A stretch of 64,000 bases of DNA, from NCBI GenBank assembly GCA_026120035.1, contig JALRME010000005.1, positions 434,001-498,000 on the forward strand, in the 5' to 3' direction. This stretch comes from Coleophoma eucalyptorum. Its lineage: Eukaryota > Ascomycota > Leotiomycetes > Helotiales > Dermateaceae. How positions within the stretch are numbered: the stretch's first letter is position 1; every line of letters begins with the position of its first letter. Positions 23,266 to 34,707 of this stretch are shown here, one piece after another. The notes under the pieces are model-generated. The model did no database searches and was not told the DNA's origin. It was given only the letters and a program-made list of their open reading frames with translations. Position numbers and translations under genes: made by a program.

Positions 23266-26093
23266 GTCTCTCGCAGTCGTTTGGTGGCTTGCGCATCGCA
23301 AATCCCGACGACGATGATTCTGTGAGATCTGATCGAGAAGACCTGCACACATCACACTCGAGTACCGTTGGTGTACCATCTATCACCTCTCCTGTTCCTA
23401 CTCCTGCTCCTGCTCCCGCCGAATCTACCTCTCCTGATGCTTCTTCCCCACCGGCTCGAACCCTTCGAACTCCCTCCGATTCCCAATCACAATCACGCAG
23501 ACATTCCATATTCAATCTCCTCCGACGGGGAGATTCCTCGAGCGAGTCTTCCAATCCAACATCCCCACCGAGTAGCGACCAGAAGCCGTCAATCACACGG
23601 TCACATACCAATAATAGCGAAACGTCACAAACCATAGACCCTGCTGCAAAGGCTGCTGCTGCCAAAGCCTACAGGCAGTCGATGCCCGTAAACCATCAAG
23701 CCCAACAACAAGCACTATTTTCTCACGGTTCGAATGCGATGAATAACAACAGGCCATCGTATAATCCTCCGGTGACAGGACCGCCCGTAGCAGGAATATA
23801 TGCAGCTCAACCTCCTCCAAATGCTCTCCCGAATATGGAGCCTTTATCCTACAGATCTCGTGCGGACCCTTCCCTATCATCGACCAATTTACCATCCAGA
23901 AGCAATTCGAGGGGTGGTGCTTCAGTGTTACAGGCTGTTCAAGCTGGCGTACCATCAAGAGAAGGTAGCCATCGAGACCGATCCTACAACAACGGACATC
24001 AAATCCCACTCGGAAATGGCCCTGCACCACCAAGAATGAGCTCTCGAGGAATGGGCGGAGGCCACGCAGATGCAACAGGCCAGGTTATTCCCAACGGGGC
24101 GCGAGGGGGTTCGGCGGAGCCTTCATCACAAGGTGCCCCCGCATCAGCTCAAAAGAATGGAGGTCCGTTGTATGACCTCGAGGGAAAGCCTATTCTCAGC
24201 CGAGAAGAGTGGAAGGATAAGGGAGCTGCGACAGGCATGCGGCAAGAATACGACGCGAATGGCAATATTGTGTTGAAGCAGGTCAAGAAGGGTGTGAGGG
24301 ATTTCATCTTTGGCCGTACGCTTGGAGAAGGATCCTATAGTACTGTGGTATTCGCGACTGATCGACAGACTTTGAAGGAGTACGCGGTGAAGATACTAGA
24401 TAAGAAACACATCATCAAGGAGAAGAAGATCAAATACGTCAATATCGAAAAGGATACCCTGAACCGGCTGATTGAGCATCCTGGTATAATCCGGCTTTTC
24501 TACACCTTTCAAGACAGCCAGTCACTCTACTACGTCTTGGATATGGCATCTGGAGGAGAACTTCTAGGAGTCTTAAAAAAGATTGGGTCATTCGACGAGG
24601 AGTGCACAAGGTACTATGGGGCACAGATTCTTGAGGCAATTGAGCACATGCACAATCGAGGTGTAATTCATCGTGATCTCAAACCAGAGAACATTCTTCT
24701 AGATGATCAGATGCATATCAAGATTACAGATTTTGGCACGGCCAAATTACTTCCCGACCCTAGAATCCCAAATGCAGATCCGAACGCATATGGTATTCCA
24801 GGAACTGAAAACGACGAGTCAACCCGCGCGCGATCATTTGTTGGAACCGCAGAGTATGTCAGCCCCGAGTTGTTAACAGACAAGAGCGCATGCAAAGCGA
24901 GTGATTTGTGGGCATTTGGGTGTATGATATACCAACTACTGACCGGACGGCCACCTTTTAAGGCTGGAAACGAGTATCAGACTTTCCAAAAGATTGTCCA
25001 GCTCGATTATTCATTTCCACCAGGATTCCCGCCAGCTGCCCGAGACCTGGTAGAGCGGCTCCTGGTACTAGATCCTCAACGTCGCTTATCGATCGAACAC
25101 ATCAAAAACCATGAGTTTTTTGACGGTATCAAGTGGGGTCGAGGTCTGTGGAAGACGAAAGCTCCAAGGTTGAAGCCATATGTTCCGCCAGCGCAGGAAC
25201 CAAATGTGATCAAACTGAATGGCGGCTACACCAACTCGTCACAACCTTCTCCGACCTCAAGAACGCAAGCAGCACCCCCACAGACTGCTAATGGCAGCGC
25301 AAGACCTGCCCCACGGATTATTACAGAACTTCCCCCACCGACTCAGCTTGATATTGAATGGTCTCCAGTCCTAACAAGAAACAACGAACGGATACTGAAG
25401 CTCGGGAATGTGTTGGTGCTATCTTCACCTTTGCCACACAGCCCTAAACATGGCGAAGATGGCCACGAGAAGAAGAAGCTTTCGAGGTTCTTCGGTGGAA
25501 GCACGACTAAGAAGAGACAAAGACTTGTAATGGTTACTTCTAGTGCACGCATAATTATGGCAGCCGCTGGTGGAGACGAGAAAAAGGCTAAGGGTGAAAT
25601 ATCTCTCCTTGGCTCTGAGTGCACATGGCGAACTCAGGTTGATGCCAAAGGTCAGACAGTCTGGTGTATTGATACAGTGAGTACTAATTGTTGAACCACC
25701 TGTCACGCAAGAACTGATAAAATACAGCGTGGTATGCACTATACCTTTGAAGATATCAAATCGGCTACGACCACAGGAGATCCTAACAAAACTTCGGCTC
25801 AAGAATGGATCGAGTCTCTCGAGCGAGCCAAAGACTTGGCTTATTCACAAAGCATGTCCGGCTCATACAACAGCGAGACAGGCTTTGACATTCCTTCTTC
25901 CGTATCGAGCCCCAGTAGCACCATCCATGGCAGCAGTATCTACCAAGAAGGCTATGCTGTGTCAGACCGGTCTGGACGCAACCACCTGACCAAGAGCCAG
26001 GCGAGCCTTGGTGGTGAAGATGCGGAGGCAAAGAACAAGCGAAACCGCTTCAGCAAACGGCAGTCAAAAAACGGCTTGTCGACCCCCTTTTGA
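23250..26093 (+). CDS. PKH1: PDK1/Pkh-type 3-phosphoinositide-dependent protein kinase
   Basis: Two exons (23250-25676, 25728-26093; 51-bp intron, GTGAGT...ACAG) give about 930 residues. Residues 1-345 are disordered. The kinase domain covers about 350-625: glycine loop LGEGSYSTV, AVKIL lysine, HRDLKPEN near 474 and DFG near 494. Activation loop SFVGTAEYVSPELL is the hallmark of PDK1 enzymes. The C-terminal 200 residues resemble the PDK1 PH-like region (RLVMVTSSARIIM, then HYTFEDIKSA and EWIESLERAK). The enzyme phosphorylates activation loops of AGC kinases such as Ypk and Pkc1, controlling wall integrity, sphingolipid signalling and endocytosis. The start ATG has a strong context (CCCCATGG). 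A uORF overlaps the start. Confidence 0.95.
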
Positions 26094-26880
26094 TACTTTT
26101 AAACACTATTTTCAAGCCCTCGAGAATTTGTCTCAGCACAATATATTCTTTCTTCATCGAAGCATTTGATAGCGTGGCGCGGGGTGGTTCACTTCATTGA
26201 TGCATAATTCCTCCCACCCTTTACGACCTTCAAGACTCTCTTCTTTCCTTTGTTCTTTCTCCAATATCCCAGGACAGCTATGAACGGCAATCTGGGAAAT
26301 CTGGGCTTCAGCTATGTGCATTGCAAAAGCGGTTTCTGGCTAGATCTTAGGTGTAACATGGAATTGGCTGGTGGTTTCAAATAACAAGTTCTCCCAGCGT
26401 AGTATCTATTTCTTTTATGTAAAACGGAATCAATTCGGCCCTTGGGGAGCATCGTTCTGGGTCCGCGATGTATATTAGAGGCATGGAAAGAATTGTTGTG
26501 CGGTCCTCGACAACACATCCTCCAATGGTGAACGACGTGATTTAACGTTGCAAAGCCAGGGAAGGCTGCAGCATGGGGAACATAATATACAGAGTGATTA
26601 GCGTAAATGTTCCAAAACTTTTGACTTGCCTTAAGGTAGTTATCATAGCTTAATTTAGGTACGTGGAGCCTTTGCATACAAGGCTTCGCTTTCTGAAAGT
26701 AAACGCTCGCTAAGAAGACAACAAAGGGGCAGCCTCGCGCTAAATCGATCGAGCTTAGCGGGCAATGGTTACTGGAGATTCTGAATAACGCGACCTCTAC
26801 GCGCAGAAACAAAATACCTGACTCAGCGCAAGAACTCAATCTGATCTCCCAAAGCATTGTGTATCAGGTCATCCGCCAAG
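26094..26880. other. Intergenic: kinase 3' flank and SNF12 promoter
   Basis: No gene is seen in these 787 bp. The first part is AT-rich with pyrimidine tracts and fits a 3' UTR. The part next to 26880 should hold the SNF12 promoter. A minus-strand ORF of 181 codons at 26312-26857 has no recognisable family or splice support and is not called. Confidence 0.45.
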
Positions 26881-28593
26881 ATGCAGCCAGGATATCGCCC
26901 TTTTCCACAGCAGCAGCCTCCTCAGCGCTCGCCGCATACAGCGCCGACAAGGAGAGGCATTGGTACGTGCGATTCCAACCAAGTTTCGATGCGCCAGAGG
27001 ACAGACAATGCGCAGAAGCACTGCTGAGCTCGTGAAATATGGCCCATACTGATCTTTCCATTTGAATCTACAGGTCCAATGATTGCAGGCCAGCAAGCTC
27101 AAAACCCAATGACCCCAGCTCAGCTCCAAGCACAGCATCAAATGGCGCAAGCAGCTCAACAAGCTGCGAGATTGAAGAGCCGCAAACCAACGGACAAGAA
27201 CATACCTGATGGAGTCGAAGAATTCGTCCATGGAGATGGAGTACAGCGTTATAGAGACCTTAGAGATTTCGAACGGCGATTAGACTCCACGACGATGAGG
27301 AAGAGGCTGGACATTTTAGATTCCGTGAATAGAAATGTGAAGGTTGGTTATCCCATCATCATTCTCCCAGATTGGGGCATTGACTCTGGTATAGCGATAC
27401 AGGACCTTGCGAGTATGGATCAGTAATACCGTAGAGGATCAGCCGTGGCAGGCGGATGCTCTCGATGTCGATGCTTTCGATTTCAGTACGAATATGGATT
27501 CCTCATACAAGGTCAAAATCGAAGGAAGGCTGCTAGATGAGGAGGAGGAGGATGAAGATGATCGTGATAGCGACGAGGAGGATGAAGATGCCGATGGAGC
27601 AGATCCCATGGACGAAGATGGGAAGGAGAAACAGAAGAAGGCCCCTGCCAAACAATCCAAGTTCTCGCATTTCTTCAAAGCTATGACGGTAGACTTTGAT
27701 CGTAGCAGAGCCAAAGATGGGGCAGAACAAAGCGTGGAATGGAAGAAACCTGTGGTTGCGCCAAATTCGGCCAATTTGCCAAACGCAGCAGATTTTGACC
27801 AGTTGGAATTTAAGCGCGGAGGAGATGAGAATGTCAATATTACAATCAACCTTACCAGAGACGAAACACCAGAGCGATTTACGCTAAGTCCAGCACTTGC
27901 TGAAATCATGGACACCAGAGAAGCCACACGAGCAGAAGTGGTTATGGGAGTCTGGGATTACATCAAGGTAATGGGATTGCAAGAGGATGATGAGAAACGC
28001 ACGTTTCGCTGTGATGAGACGCTGAGACAGGTAAGTCTGTTCGTCTGGGGTGGATGAGCTATAATTGACATGCAAAGATCATTCCACGCGAGACGGGTTA
28101 CATTCCCTATATCTCAGATGCTGTTGTACCTCACATGACAGCGATCCCACCTGTCAAACTCCCGTACACAATTCGAGTCGACCAAGAGTTCCACAAGGAC
28201 CCCCAACCAACTATTTACGACATCCGAGTCTCTCTCGAAGACCCCATTCGCGCCGCCTACGCCAACTTCATGAACAACCCTAGTACCGCGGTCTCGCTAC
28301 GAGAGATTGACACCCTCAACAACAACCTGGCAGTACTGATCCAAGCAATCTCGCACTCAAAATCAAAGCACACTTTCCTAGACAGCTTCTCCAATGACCC
28401 AACGAAATTTATCAAAAAATGGCTCAGCTCGCAGAAGAGAGACCTGGAAATCATGGCTGGCGAGGCTATGCGTGGTGGTGGTGAAGATGCTAGCGGCGAC
28501 GAATGGAAGAGAGGAGGCCCTGACAGTGTTTGGTCCAGCGATTCTGTGAAGGAGTGTGTAACCCTTATGATTGGGCAAAAGGCAAGGGTGTAA
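26881..28593 (+). CDS. SNF12: SWI/SNF and RSC chromatin-remodelling subunit SNF12/RSC6 (BAF60 family, SWIB domain)
   Basis: Four exons (26881-26962, 27074-27342, 27395-28030, 28078-28593) give about 500 residues. The N-terminus is Gln/Pro-rich. LDSVNRNVKRYRTLRVWISN, read across the second intron, and SYKVKIEGRLLD are typical of the BAF60/Snf12 core. An acidic insert follows near residues 165-195. The SWIB domain lies at about 275-350 (RFTLSPALAEIMD, then VVMGVWDYIKVMGLQ). The C-terminus is helical, as in relatives. The protein is a structural subunit of nuclear nucleosome remodellers. The second intron (GTTGGT...TATAG) is placed where it restores the family sequence RYRTLRVW. The start is in a short first exon of 82 bp. 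Confidence 0.93.
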
Positions 28594-28925
28594 AGCGTGC
28601 TTGCAGGGTCATTAATTTGTGACGGAATCTGGCGAATTGGGGAGTTTTGGGGCAGGTTAGATGAAATATGTACCAAAGTTGCCGAGTTAGATGATGGGTT
28701 GCCACGAGAAGAATTGTTGTGATCTCCCAATCTGGTTCTCTTGTTACGCACGACTCTATAAAACACTTGAAGCACCACGTGAATACTAGTCTCGAAAACT
28801 TACATAACTTCGTTGCGAGGAGGGCTGTTAATAAGAGTATAAGTGATTCCATTGACTACGATGCGTCACTCTTAAGGGGTGGCCTAGCACATGCCAAAGG
28901 CTCGAGTGCATCCAGCTTCATCCTC
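28594..28925. other. Convergent 3' intergenic region
   Basis: 332 bp between the stops of SNF12 and the short-chain dehydrogenase. Nothing beyond presumed 3' UTRs and polyadenylation sequence is seen. Confidence 0.5.
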
Positions 28926-29930
28926 TTAAACCTTCTGCTTGCTCATCCACTCCTCAGCAGTCTCCTTCCACTCGGGCCTCCACCTCGTCAATGGCGGCCG
29001 TCCCTCAACCACATCACCCGCTGTCCACAGCATCCTCTTCTTATCTGTCGCCTCGTCGACATCATTATCGGGACAGATCACATAGAACTTTCCCTCAGCG
29101 ATCTTCGCCTCGAGGTAGTCGACAACCTGCGAGCCTGTCCACGCTCCGGCAGGCTTGTCTTTCTTTTCTTGGGCGAAAGGCGAGTTACCGGAGAGGCCTG
29201 TGAATGTCCAGCCAGGTACCAGCAGGTGCACGCTGGTGGAGGGAGAGGATTGAGAGAGGTCGTAGGAAAGGTGCTCGGTAAGAGTTTTGACTGCGCTCTG
29301 GAAGGGGCAGATGGGTTAGCTCAGAATAAAGATAGATGATTGTAAGACGTACTTTCGATGCGTTGTACGCGGGATTTCCAGGAGGATTTGTAATTCCTTG
29401 CTTCGAGCCTGTGACGATAATATGTGCCGGGCTGTCCTTCGCGCTCGTCTGTTGAATCAGTGGTACGAATGTCGAGAGACCGTGGATGACACCAAACAGG
29501 TTCACATCCATGATCTTGTGAAAGTATGCAGCATCTGGCCAGCTTCCCCGCAAGCCAATGCCAGCATTTAGCGCCAGAAGGTCAACTCTGCCAGCTATAC
29601 TCTCATGAAATCAGTCTGGAGTCCATTGACGTGCCCAGTAACCAGAGGGATTTGGAAACGAATGGAAACATAGAATGACATACCATATTTCTCCTCCACT
29701 ATTTTTTTCACCTTCTCCCAATCCTCCATCTTCGAAACATCCATCTCATACGTCTCAACCTTGCCTGTAAGTGCTTCCTTAGCAGAACTGAGATTCGAGC
29801 CATTATTGTCAAGGACGAGAACGTTCATCCCATAGCTGGCACATTTCTCTGCTAGCGACAGACCGATACCCGAAGCCCCGCCAGTGATCACTGCGAGGTT
29901 GCCGGATTTGAAGACAGGACTTGGTGCCAT
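28926..29930 (-). CDS. Short-chain dehydrogenase/reductase (SDR)
   Basis: Three exons (29930-29684, 29594-29353, 29297-28926) give 286 residues, the classical SDR length. Motifs in order: nucleotide-binding ITGGASGIGLSLAEK near residue 15; acidic residues in VLVLDNNGS, which suggest NAD(H) preference; LALNAGIG; catalytic Ser in IIVTGSKQG; and YNASK, the YxxxK catalytic pair, ending exactly at the second intron. The substrate is unknown. The chosen ATG at 29930 has A at -3 and G at +4. An in-frame ATG at 30098 would add 56 residues with no acidic residues and many Arg, Ser and hydrophobic residues, like a mitochondrial presequence. The introns are 89 and 55 bp. Confidence 0.9.
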
Positions 29931-30455
29931 ATTGGATTTAAAGGAAGATGAGGAGAAGCAGTGGGATACTGCGGATCGGGTAACTGTTTGGGTGATCAAG
30001 GGAAAGATGAGAGGCTTTCTCGATATTAGAGAGATAATTGATAGTTGAGGGAGTAAGCACAGCCTTGGAAGAGTACGTATAGGAAGACTTTTCTGCATTG
30101 AAGTTGCGACTGTCGAAGACTTGAGTTGTCTGATATTTATCTGACGTATTGATCGGGCATAAGGTCAAGCTTTATCTAATCGCCGAACGTGTGAGGGGTT
30201 TAACTTCGTATTGCATACCGATGCCAGCAGCAACCCCTGGGCTCAAAATAAGGCCTCTCATCTGGGGAGCTTTCAAGAAAATATGTAAAGAATGATGATT
30301 CACAGCCTTAGATGCACTGTCAAGTAGCTGGATTCAAAGTATACGCACAAATATGCCCTAGAAACGCCCATGCTTGCTTCATAGCTGTCGTCGAATCCCC
30401 AATGCCCATAACTCCATAGTGCCTAATCAGCAATGCCAAATCTGTTCCAACTTGT
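29931..30455. other. Intergenic: SDR upstream region and HYM1 3' flank
   Basis: 525 bp between two minus-strand genes. The part up to 30098 can be read as an in-frame N-terminal extension of the dehydrogenase. The remainder shows no gene or repeat. Confidence 0.45.
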
Positions 30456-31765
30456 CTAGTTCACGCGCTGCCCAGTGAGGAGAGCCGGCTTTTGTGTTGG
30501 TTCTACGGGTTGTGGTGGCATGTTTTTGATCTGCTTGATCAGGAACTCCCTCTCGTCTATGAATTGTTCATCCTCTGTCCTGTCGGCCAGAAAGTCCCTC
30601 AAAAATACCAGAAGTCGTTCCCGGTTGATCAACAGGATCTTTTGTACGGCAATTGACTTATGTGGGTTGGCTACAAAGACTTTAAAGACGTGGAAGCCTT
30701 CATATTGGACCATCTTTCTCTCGTCCCGAAGCAGATTCATGCAGATCTTCAGGTGCTCGCCCTTATCAACATAAGCCGTCATAACATTGTAGTTGGCTCG
30801 ATCAAGGAGGATCTCTCCAAGTAATTTAATGGATTGTCGTTTGGTAACGTAGCTTTCTGATTTGACAAGTACGTTGTTGTACTTGTCGAAGAACCGTTCG
30901 AAGTTCATTTGTAGATATTGTGCCACGATAGGCTTATGTCTGGTCAGAATTTCCTGTATACATGTTAGCACACGTCCCATAATAACCAGAGCTTCGCTTC
31001 TCACTCTGAAGGTTGTAAATGCATCGGCACCAATTTCAAAAGAACCCTGGTCAATCCAGTCGAAAAACTTCCAGAACACGCCCTTTCCAGTCTGCTGTAT
31101 ATCTACCTGTATACCACTCAGACCTTTCGATTCGAGAAACCGCTCTTGGTCATGATATAATATAATAGCTGCTACAGCATCGTTCTTTAAAATCTCTCTC
31201 AATATCGTACCCGTCAGGGTTGCACAATCCTTATAATTATATCCATTACAGAGTTCCACGAGCACCTCGGGTCGATTATTCACGACATAACTGAGGGCGA
31301 TAGGGTCGCTCTTTGATGATGCCGTACTAGGGCGAAAGCGCAGAACATATGAGAATATGACCTGGGCGTCTTTCCTTCCTTCGAATGATAGACGGGAGAA
31401 ATTGAGAGCGAGGAGGAATAATAGATCTTCTTGGATGAGGCCTGTGACAAGTGTATAGACCTGTTCAGGGTTGCTCTCGATCTCTGCCCGCTCTGGTTAG
31501 CTGAGGCTACGAAGGAAGATGAGCGCATGTTTTACCTTGTGTGCCTTGCAGCAGAAATTTCATCTGCGAAAGGGTTTTGGCTACCTCTTCTTGCTGTTTG
31601 TGGTCAGTATAAAGGAGCGGGCCGGAGCATATCAGGGCGCACCTTGGCCTCCTTGACTTCTTTCTGTGCGCCATCTAGCTTCTCCAGTCTCCCAATCTGC
31701 TCCTTTAATTGCTTGGGTAAATCAACCGTGTTTGTTCGAGGACGACGACCAAAGAGGAACGACAT
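30456..31765 (-). CDS. HYM1: HYM1/Mo25-like conidiophore development protein
   Basis: Three exons (31765-31643, 31593-31536, 31483-30456) give about 402 residues. The N-terminus MSFLFGRRPRTNTVDLPKQL is the standard Mo25 start (F-x-R-p-x-x-P-x-x-L). LVELCNGYNYKDCATLTG, YVTKRQSIKLLGEILLDR and YEGFHVFKVFVANPHKS are signature stretches of the helical-repeat scaffold. The known partners in fungi are germinal-centre kinases of the RAM/MOR network, which drive polar growth, septation and conidiation. The tail after the Mo25 fold is short and proline-rich. Introns are 49 bp (GTGCGC donor) and 52 bp. The reading frame and splice joins are clean. Confidence 0.94.
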
Positions 31766-32075
31766 GTCTGCAGATTTCAAGTGTGTCGGTCGGTGTCGGG
31801 GTCGATGTCGGCTCCAGGGTTGGATCGAATGTTTATCAGGCCGACAGCAGACGTCTGCGAGATCTCACCCCGCCTTGCAGCACTTTCCAGACTTGGGTAG
31901 AATGAGGCACGGGTTTGGATGGCCAGACAGCTGGGCAGACTCATGATATGGTCGCAGTGGTCCTCGTATCAGGTGGAGGTCATACTAATCTAACCTTGAA
32001 GGAGGTTAAGGTTGAGTAATGGGGCAAGCATGCGAAGCTCTTTCCATAACATAACAAAGGCACAGCACAAGAAGG

Positions 32076-32095
32076 CATAACATAACATAACATAA
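32076..32095. repeat. CATAA pentanucleotide repeat, 4 copies
   Basis: Four perfect CATAA units, with further imperfect ATAAC words from 32045, between HYM1 and the PRMT3-like gene. Confidence 0.8.
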
Positions 32096-32414
32096 CGTGC
32101 CCGCAGCACAGGCCAAGTCTTCTGGCTCCTGCTTCCGTCGGCGTCAATAGCATGACGGTGCCGAGTGCTACGCGAGCCCCTGATTGCGATGGATTGTCGC
32201 GCGGGTAACCAGAATTACATACAGGCATGAGTATTTGCAGATTCAATTTCAATGCACGAGAGCCTCTTTGAAAAAATTTGCACTGTTCCTGTCTAGAGCC
32301 AGGATAGGCATGGCAACAAGAGACTGATCAGACCGTGAGCCCTTGGTCCATACCGTAATGTCCATTCACAAGCCTACAGTAGGAAGGTTTGCCTTTCGCT
32401 ATCTTATCGCGGCT

Positions 32415-32426
32415 CACGTGACGTCA
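32415..32426. promoter_or_regulatory. Overlapping CACGTG E-box and TGACGTCA CRE palindromes
   Basis: Two perfect palindromic binding words share the dinucleotide TG. bHLH factors recognise the first, bZIP (CREB/ATF) factors the second. The position close to the methyltransferase start fits a core regulatory site; occupancy is untested. Confidence 0.5.
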
Positions 32427-32609
32427 CCAAGAAATTTATTTTGATTCCCCACCATGCCAGCTCATTTTTCTGTAGAACGCGGACCGTTGACCATTATTGT
32501 TGCCTCTTTCCTTGCAGAGAAGAGAACGGGTGCCAATATCCTCTTTACGCTCTCAAAAGTGCCCATTCCTTATTTCAGGCAATCTTCCCCCCCCCCACCA
32601 AAATCAACC

Positions 32610-34311
32610 ATGTCGGAGTCTGTCCCCAGCACTGAGAAATATGCTGCCTCCGAATCTGGTAGTTCTGAAGCATCTGATATCCTGGACCTGAAAGACGACG
32701 AAGGCTGGGAGGATGCCGAACCAGACGAGGAGAGCCTTCAATTCATCTCCCTCTTTGACGGCGAGGTCTTCACTGATATCATTTCTATGCTTGAGCATTG
32801 CAAGACCAAGCACAATTTTGATTTCCTTGCTATCAGACAGAAGCTGAACCTCGACTTTTACGGAAGCATCAAGTTGGTCAACTATGTCCGCTCCCAAGTT
32901 CAAGATGGCAAGCCAGTTTCATCTGAAGTTACTCTTGCAGAATTGGAGGATGAGAAGTATTTGAAGCCTGTTCTCCAAGACGACGCACTCCTCTTCAGTC
33001 TAGATGACCTCCCTGAAGTCTCTGCAGGGAAGGACGTTGAGGGAAGCAGTGATTCGGCCGCCGGATCTGGACAGCTTGTTGCTAGAGTTTCAGAGCTAGA
33101 GGAGGAATTGAGAAGAATGCAATTGCAATTCGACGACTACAGGGCCACTGTCACTCAGACTCTGGACGAGAGATGGAACGAAAAGTCTGCAGCTGGAGCC
33201 TCTGCTGCACCAGAAGAGGAAAAGCGAGATGATGACTCTCACTACTTCACCTCGTATTCGTACAACGGTCAGTTTCTTTTCGTCGCCTGGTTCTGGTAGC
33301 TAATTCTGATCAGACATCCACGAAACCATGTTGAAGGACACGGTTCGTACTGATGCATACCGCGACTTCATCTACAACAACAAGAATTTGTTCGCCGGCA
33401 AGACCGTACTAGACGTTGGATGCGGTACTGGTATTCTTAGTATGTTCTGCGCCAAAGCTGGGGCCGCGCGCGTTATTGCAGTAGACAACTCAGCCATCAT
33501 CGATAAGGCCCGCGAGAATATCTTCAACAATGGATTCGCGGACAAAATCACCTGCCTCAGAGGCAAGATTGAAGAAGTTGTTCTTCCTGTTGATAAGGTT
33601 GATATCATCGTTAGCGAGTGGATGGGCTACTGCTTATTGTATGAAGCTATGCTTGACAGTGTCATCTACGCTAGAGATAGGTATCTGCAACCCGACGGGT
33701 TGATGGTACCAAGTCATATGAACATGTGGGTGGCACCTGTGGCTGATCCGGATTACATTGCAGACCATATTGCATTCTGGAGGGATGTATATGGTTTCGA
33801 TATGAAGGCCATGCAAGCCGGCATCCACGAAGATGCCCAAGTTTTGGATATGCCAGCCAGTACACTATGTGCCGATCCTTTCCCCTTCATGCAGCTGAGC
33901 TTGCATTCGACCTCGGTCAAGGACCTAGTGTTCAAAACCAAGTGGCAGGCAAAGCTTACCCAAGACATTGATACATTGGATGGCTTTATCATCTGGTTCG
34001 ACTCATTCTTCATGCCATCACGGGAGGATGAAGTCCCAGCAGATGCCCGAGCTGAGGAGTGGGCAAAGAGTGGTAAGAAAGGCATTGCCTTCACAACCGG
34101 TCCCCACGCAAAGGTGACCCACTGGAAGCAGGGTGTCATGTTGATTGACAGTATCAAAGAAAAGGGTATTCCCCGCAAGGCAGGCCAGGAAGTGAGTGGT
34201 GAGCTAGAGTATGCTGTACCAGAGGACAACTCCCGAGCGTTGAACGTTGGATTGTCTTGGACCTTTGCCGACGAGGGCAAGGAATACTCTCAAACATGGA
34301 AGATGAGATAA
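32610..34311 (+). CDS. Protein arginine N-methyltransferase 3 (PRMT3-like)
   Basis: Two exons (32610-33267, 33314-34311; 46-bp intron GTCAGT...TCAG) give about 551 residues. The acidic N-terminal part keeps the PRMT3 zinc-finger-like layout (SLFDGEVF, MLEHCKTKHNFDFLAIRQKL), although the first cysteine pair looks degenerate. The catalytic core starts at about 220: SAM-binding VLDVGCGTGILSMFCAKAGA near 250, double-E loop SEWMGYCLLYE and THW loop (VTHWKQ). The enzyme makes asymmetric dimethylarginine; PRMT3 acts in the cytoplasm on ribosomal protein uS5. The ATG at 32610 (TCAACCATGT) is preferred to an in-frame ATG at 32454, because the intervening 52 residues are not family-like and include a C-run in the leader. 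Confidence 0.93.
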
Positions 34312-34707
34312 TTGGACTGTGTATGCGAGGTCAGGAAAGAATATAGATTCTGGTAGGAAAAAATTAAAAGCGATTGATCTTGTCCAAATCGGTATCGAAA
34401 TCGATGCTCTATCTAACATCGATCACGTGAAATGTTACTTTATGCCTTAAATCCTCGAGACTGCTGCCTGACGGCGCCATCCCACCATCGAGCGCATTAG
34501 AACATCATCACGACGGTCGGAAGTGGAAGGAAGTATTGGTCAGCAGCACGCAATCTTGAATCCACACCGTCGAGTGTTACCCGGTGGATTCACTTTATCT
34601 TTGCTGGTCTCCATTCCCTTATCTGCCATGGCACCTCCGAATTATAACCTCCGAGATATCGACGAGCTTTGGCGTCAACACTGAGCATAGGATATTATTT
34701 ACGGTCG
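34312..34707. promoter_or_regulatory. Intergenic promoter/leader of the OPT transporter
   Basis: 396 bp. A CACGTG E-box lies at 34424-34429. A short upstream ORF at 34628-34684 (18 codons, ATG in the good context GCCATGG) ends 23 bp before the chosen transporter start. Confidence 0.45.
34628..34684 (+). promoter_or_regulatory. Candidate upstream ORF of the OPT transporter, 18 codons
   Basis: The ATG at 34628 is in a stronger start context than the transporter ATG at 34708. The frame ends with TGA at 34682-34684, allowing reinitiation at the main start. It would reduce or condition transporter translation if present in the mRNA. Alternatively it could be the true first exon of a spliced form, but no good intron is visible. 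Confidence 0.4.

Larger units (their letters stand above)
31766..32609. promoter_or_regulatory. Divergent promoter between HYM1 and the PRMT3-like gene
   Basis: 844 bp shared by two divergent genes. A composite site CACGTGACGTCA at 32415-32426 joins an E-box and a perfect CRE-type palindrome TGACGTCA, about 185 bp before the methyltransferase ATG. A CATAA tandem repeat lies at 32076-32095. The open frame upstream of 32610 has an earlier in-frame ATG at 32454, but the encoded extension has no family similarity. Confidence 0.5.

Noticed and set aside
26312..26857. Minus-strand 181-codon frame between the kinase and SNF12
   Set aside because: No recognisable family and overlaps the expected UTR and promoter; kept as intergenic.
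32454..32609. In-frame N-terminal extension of the PRMT3-like protein from ATG 32454
   Set aside because: The 52 residues resemble translated leader, include a poly-C tract and lack family similarity; ATG 32610 has the better context.
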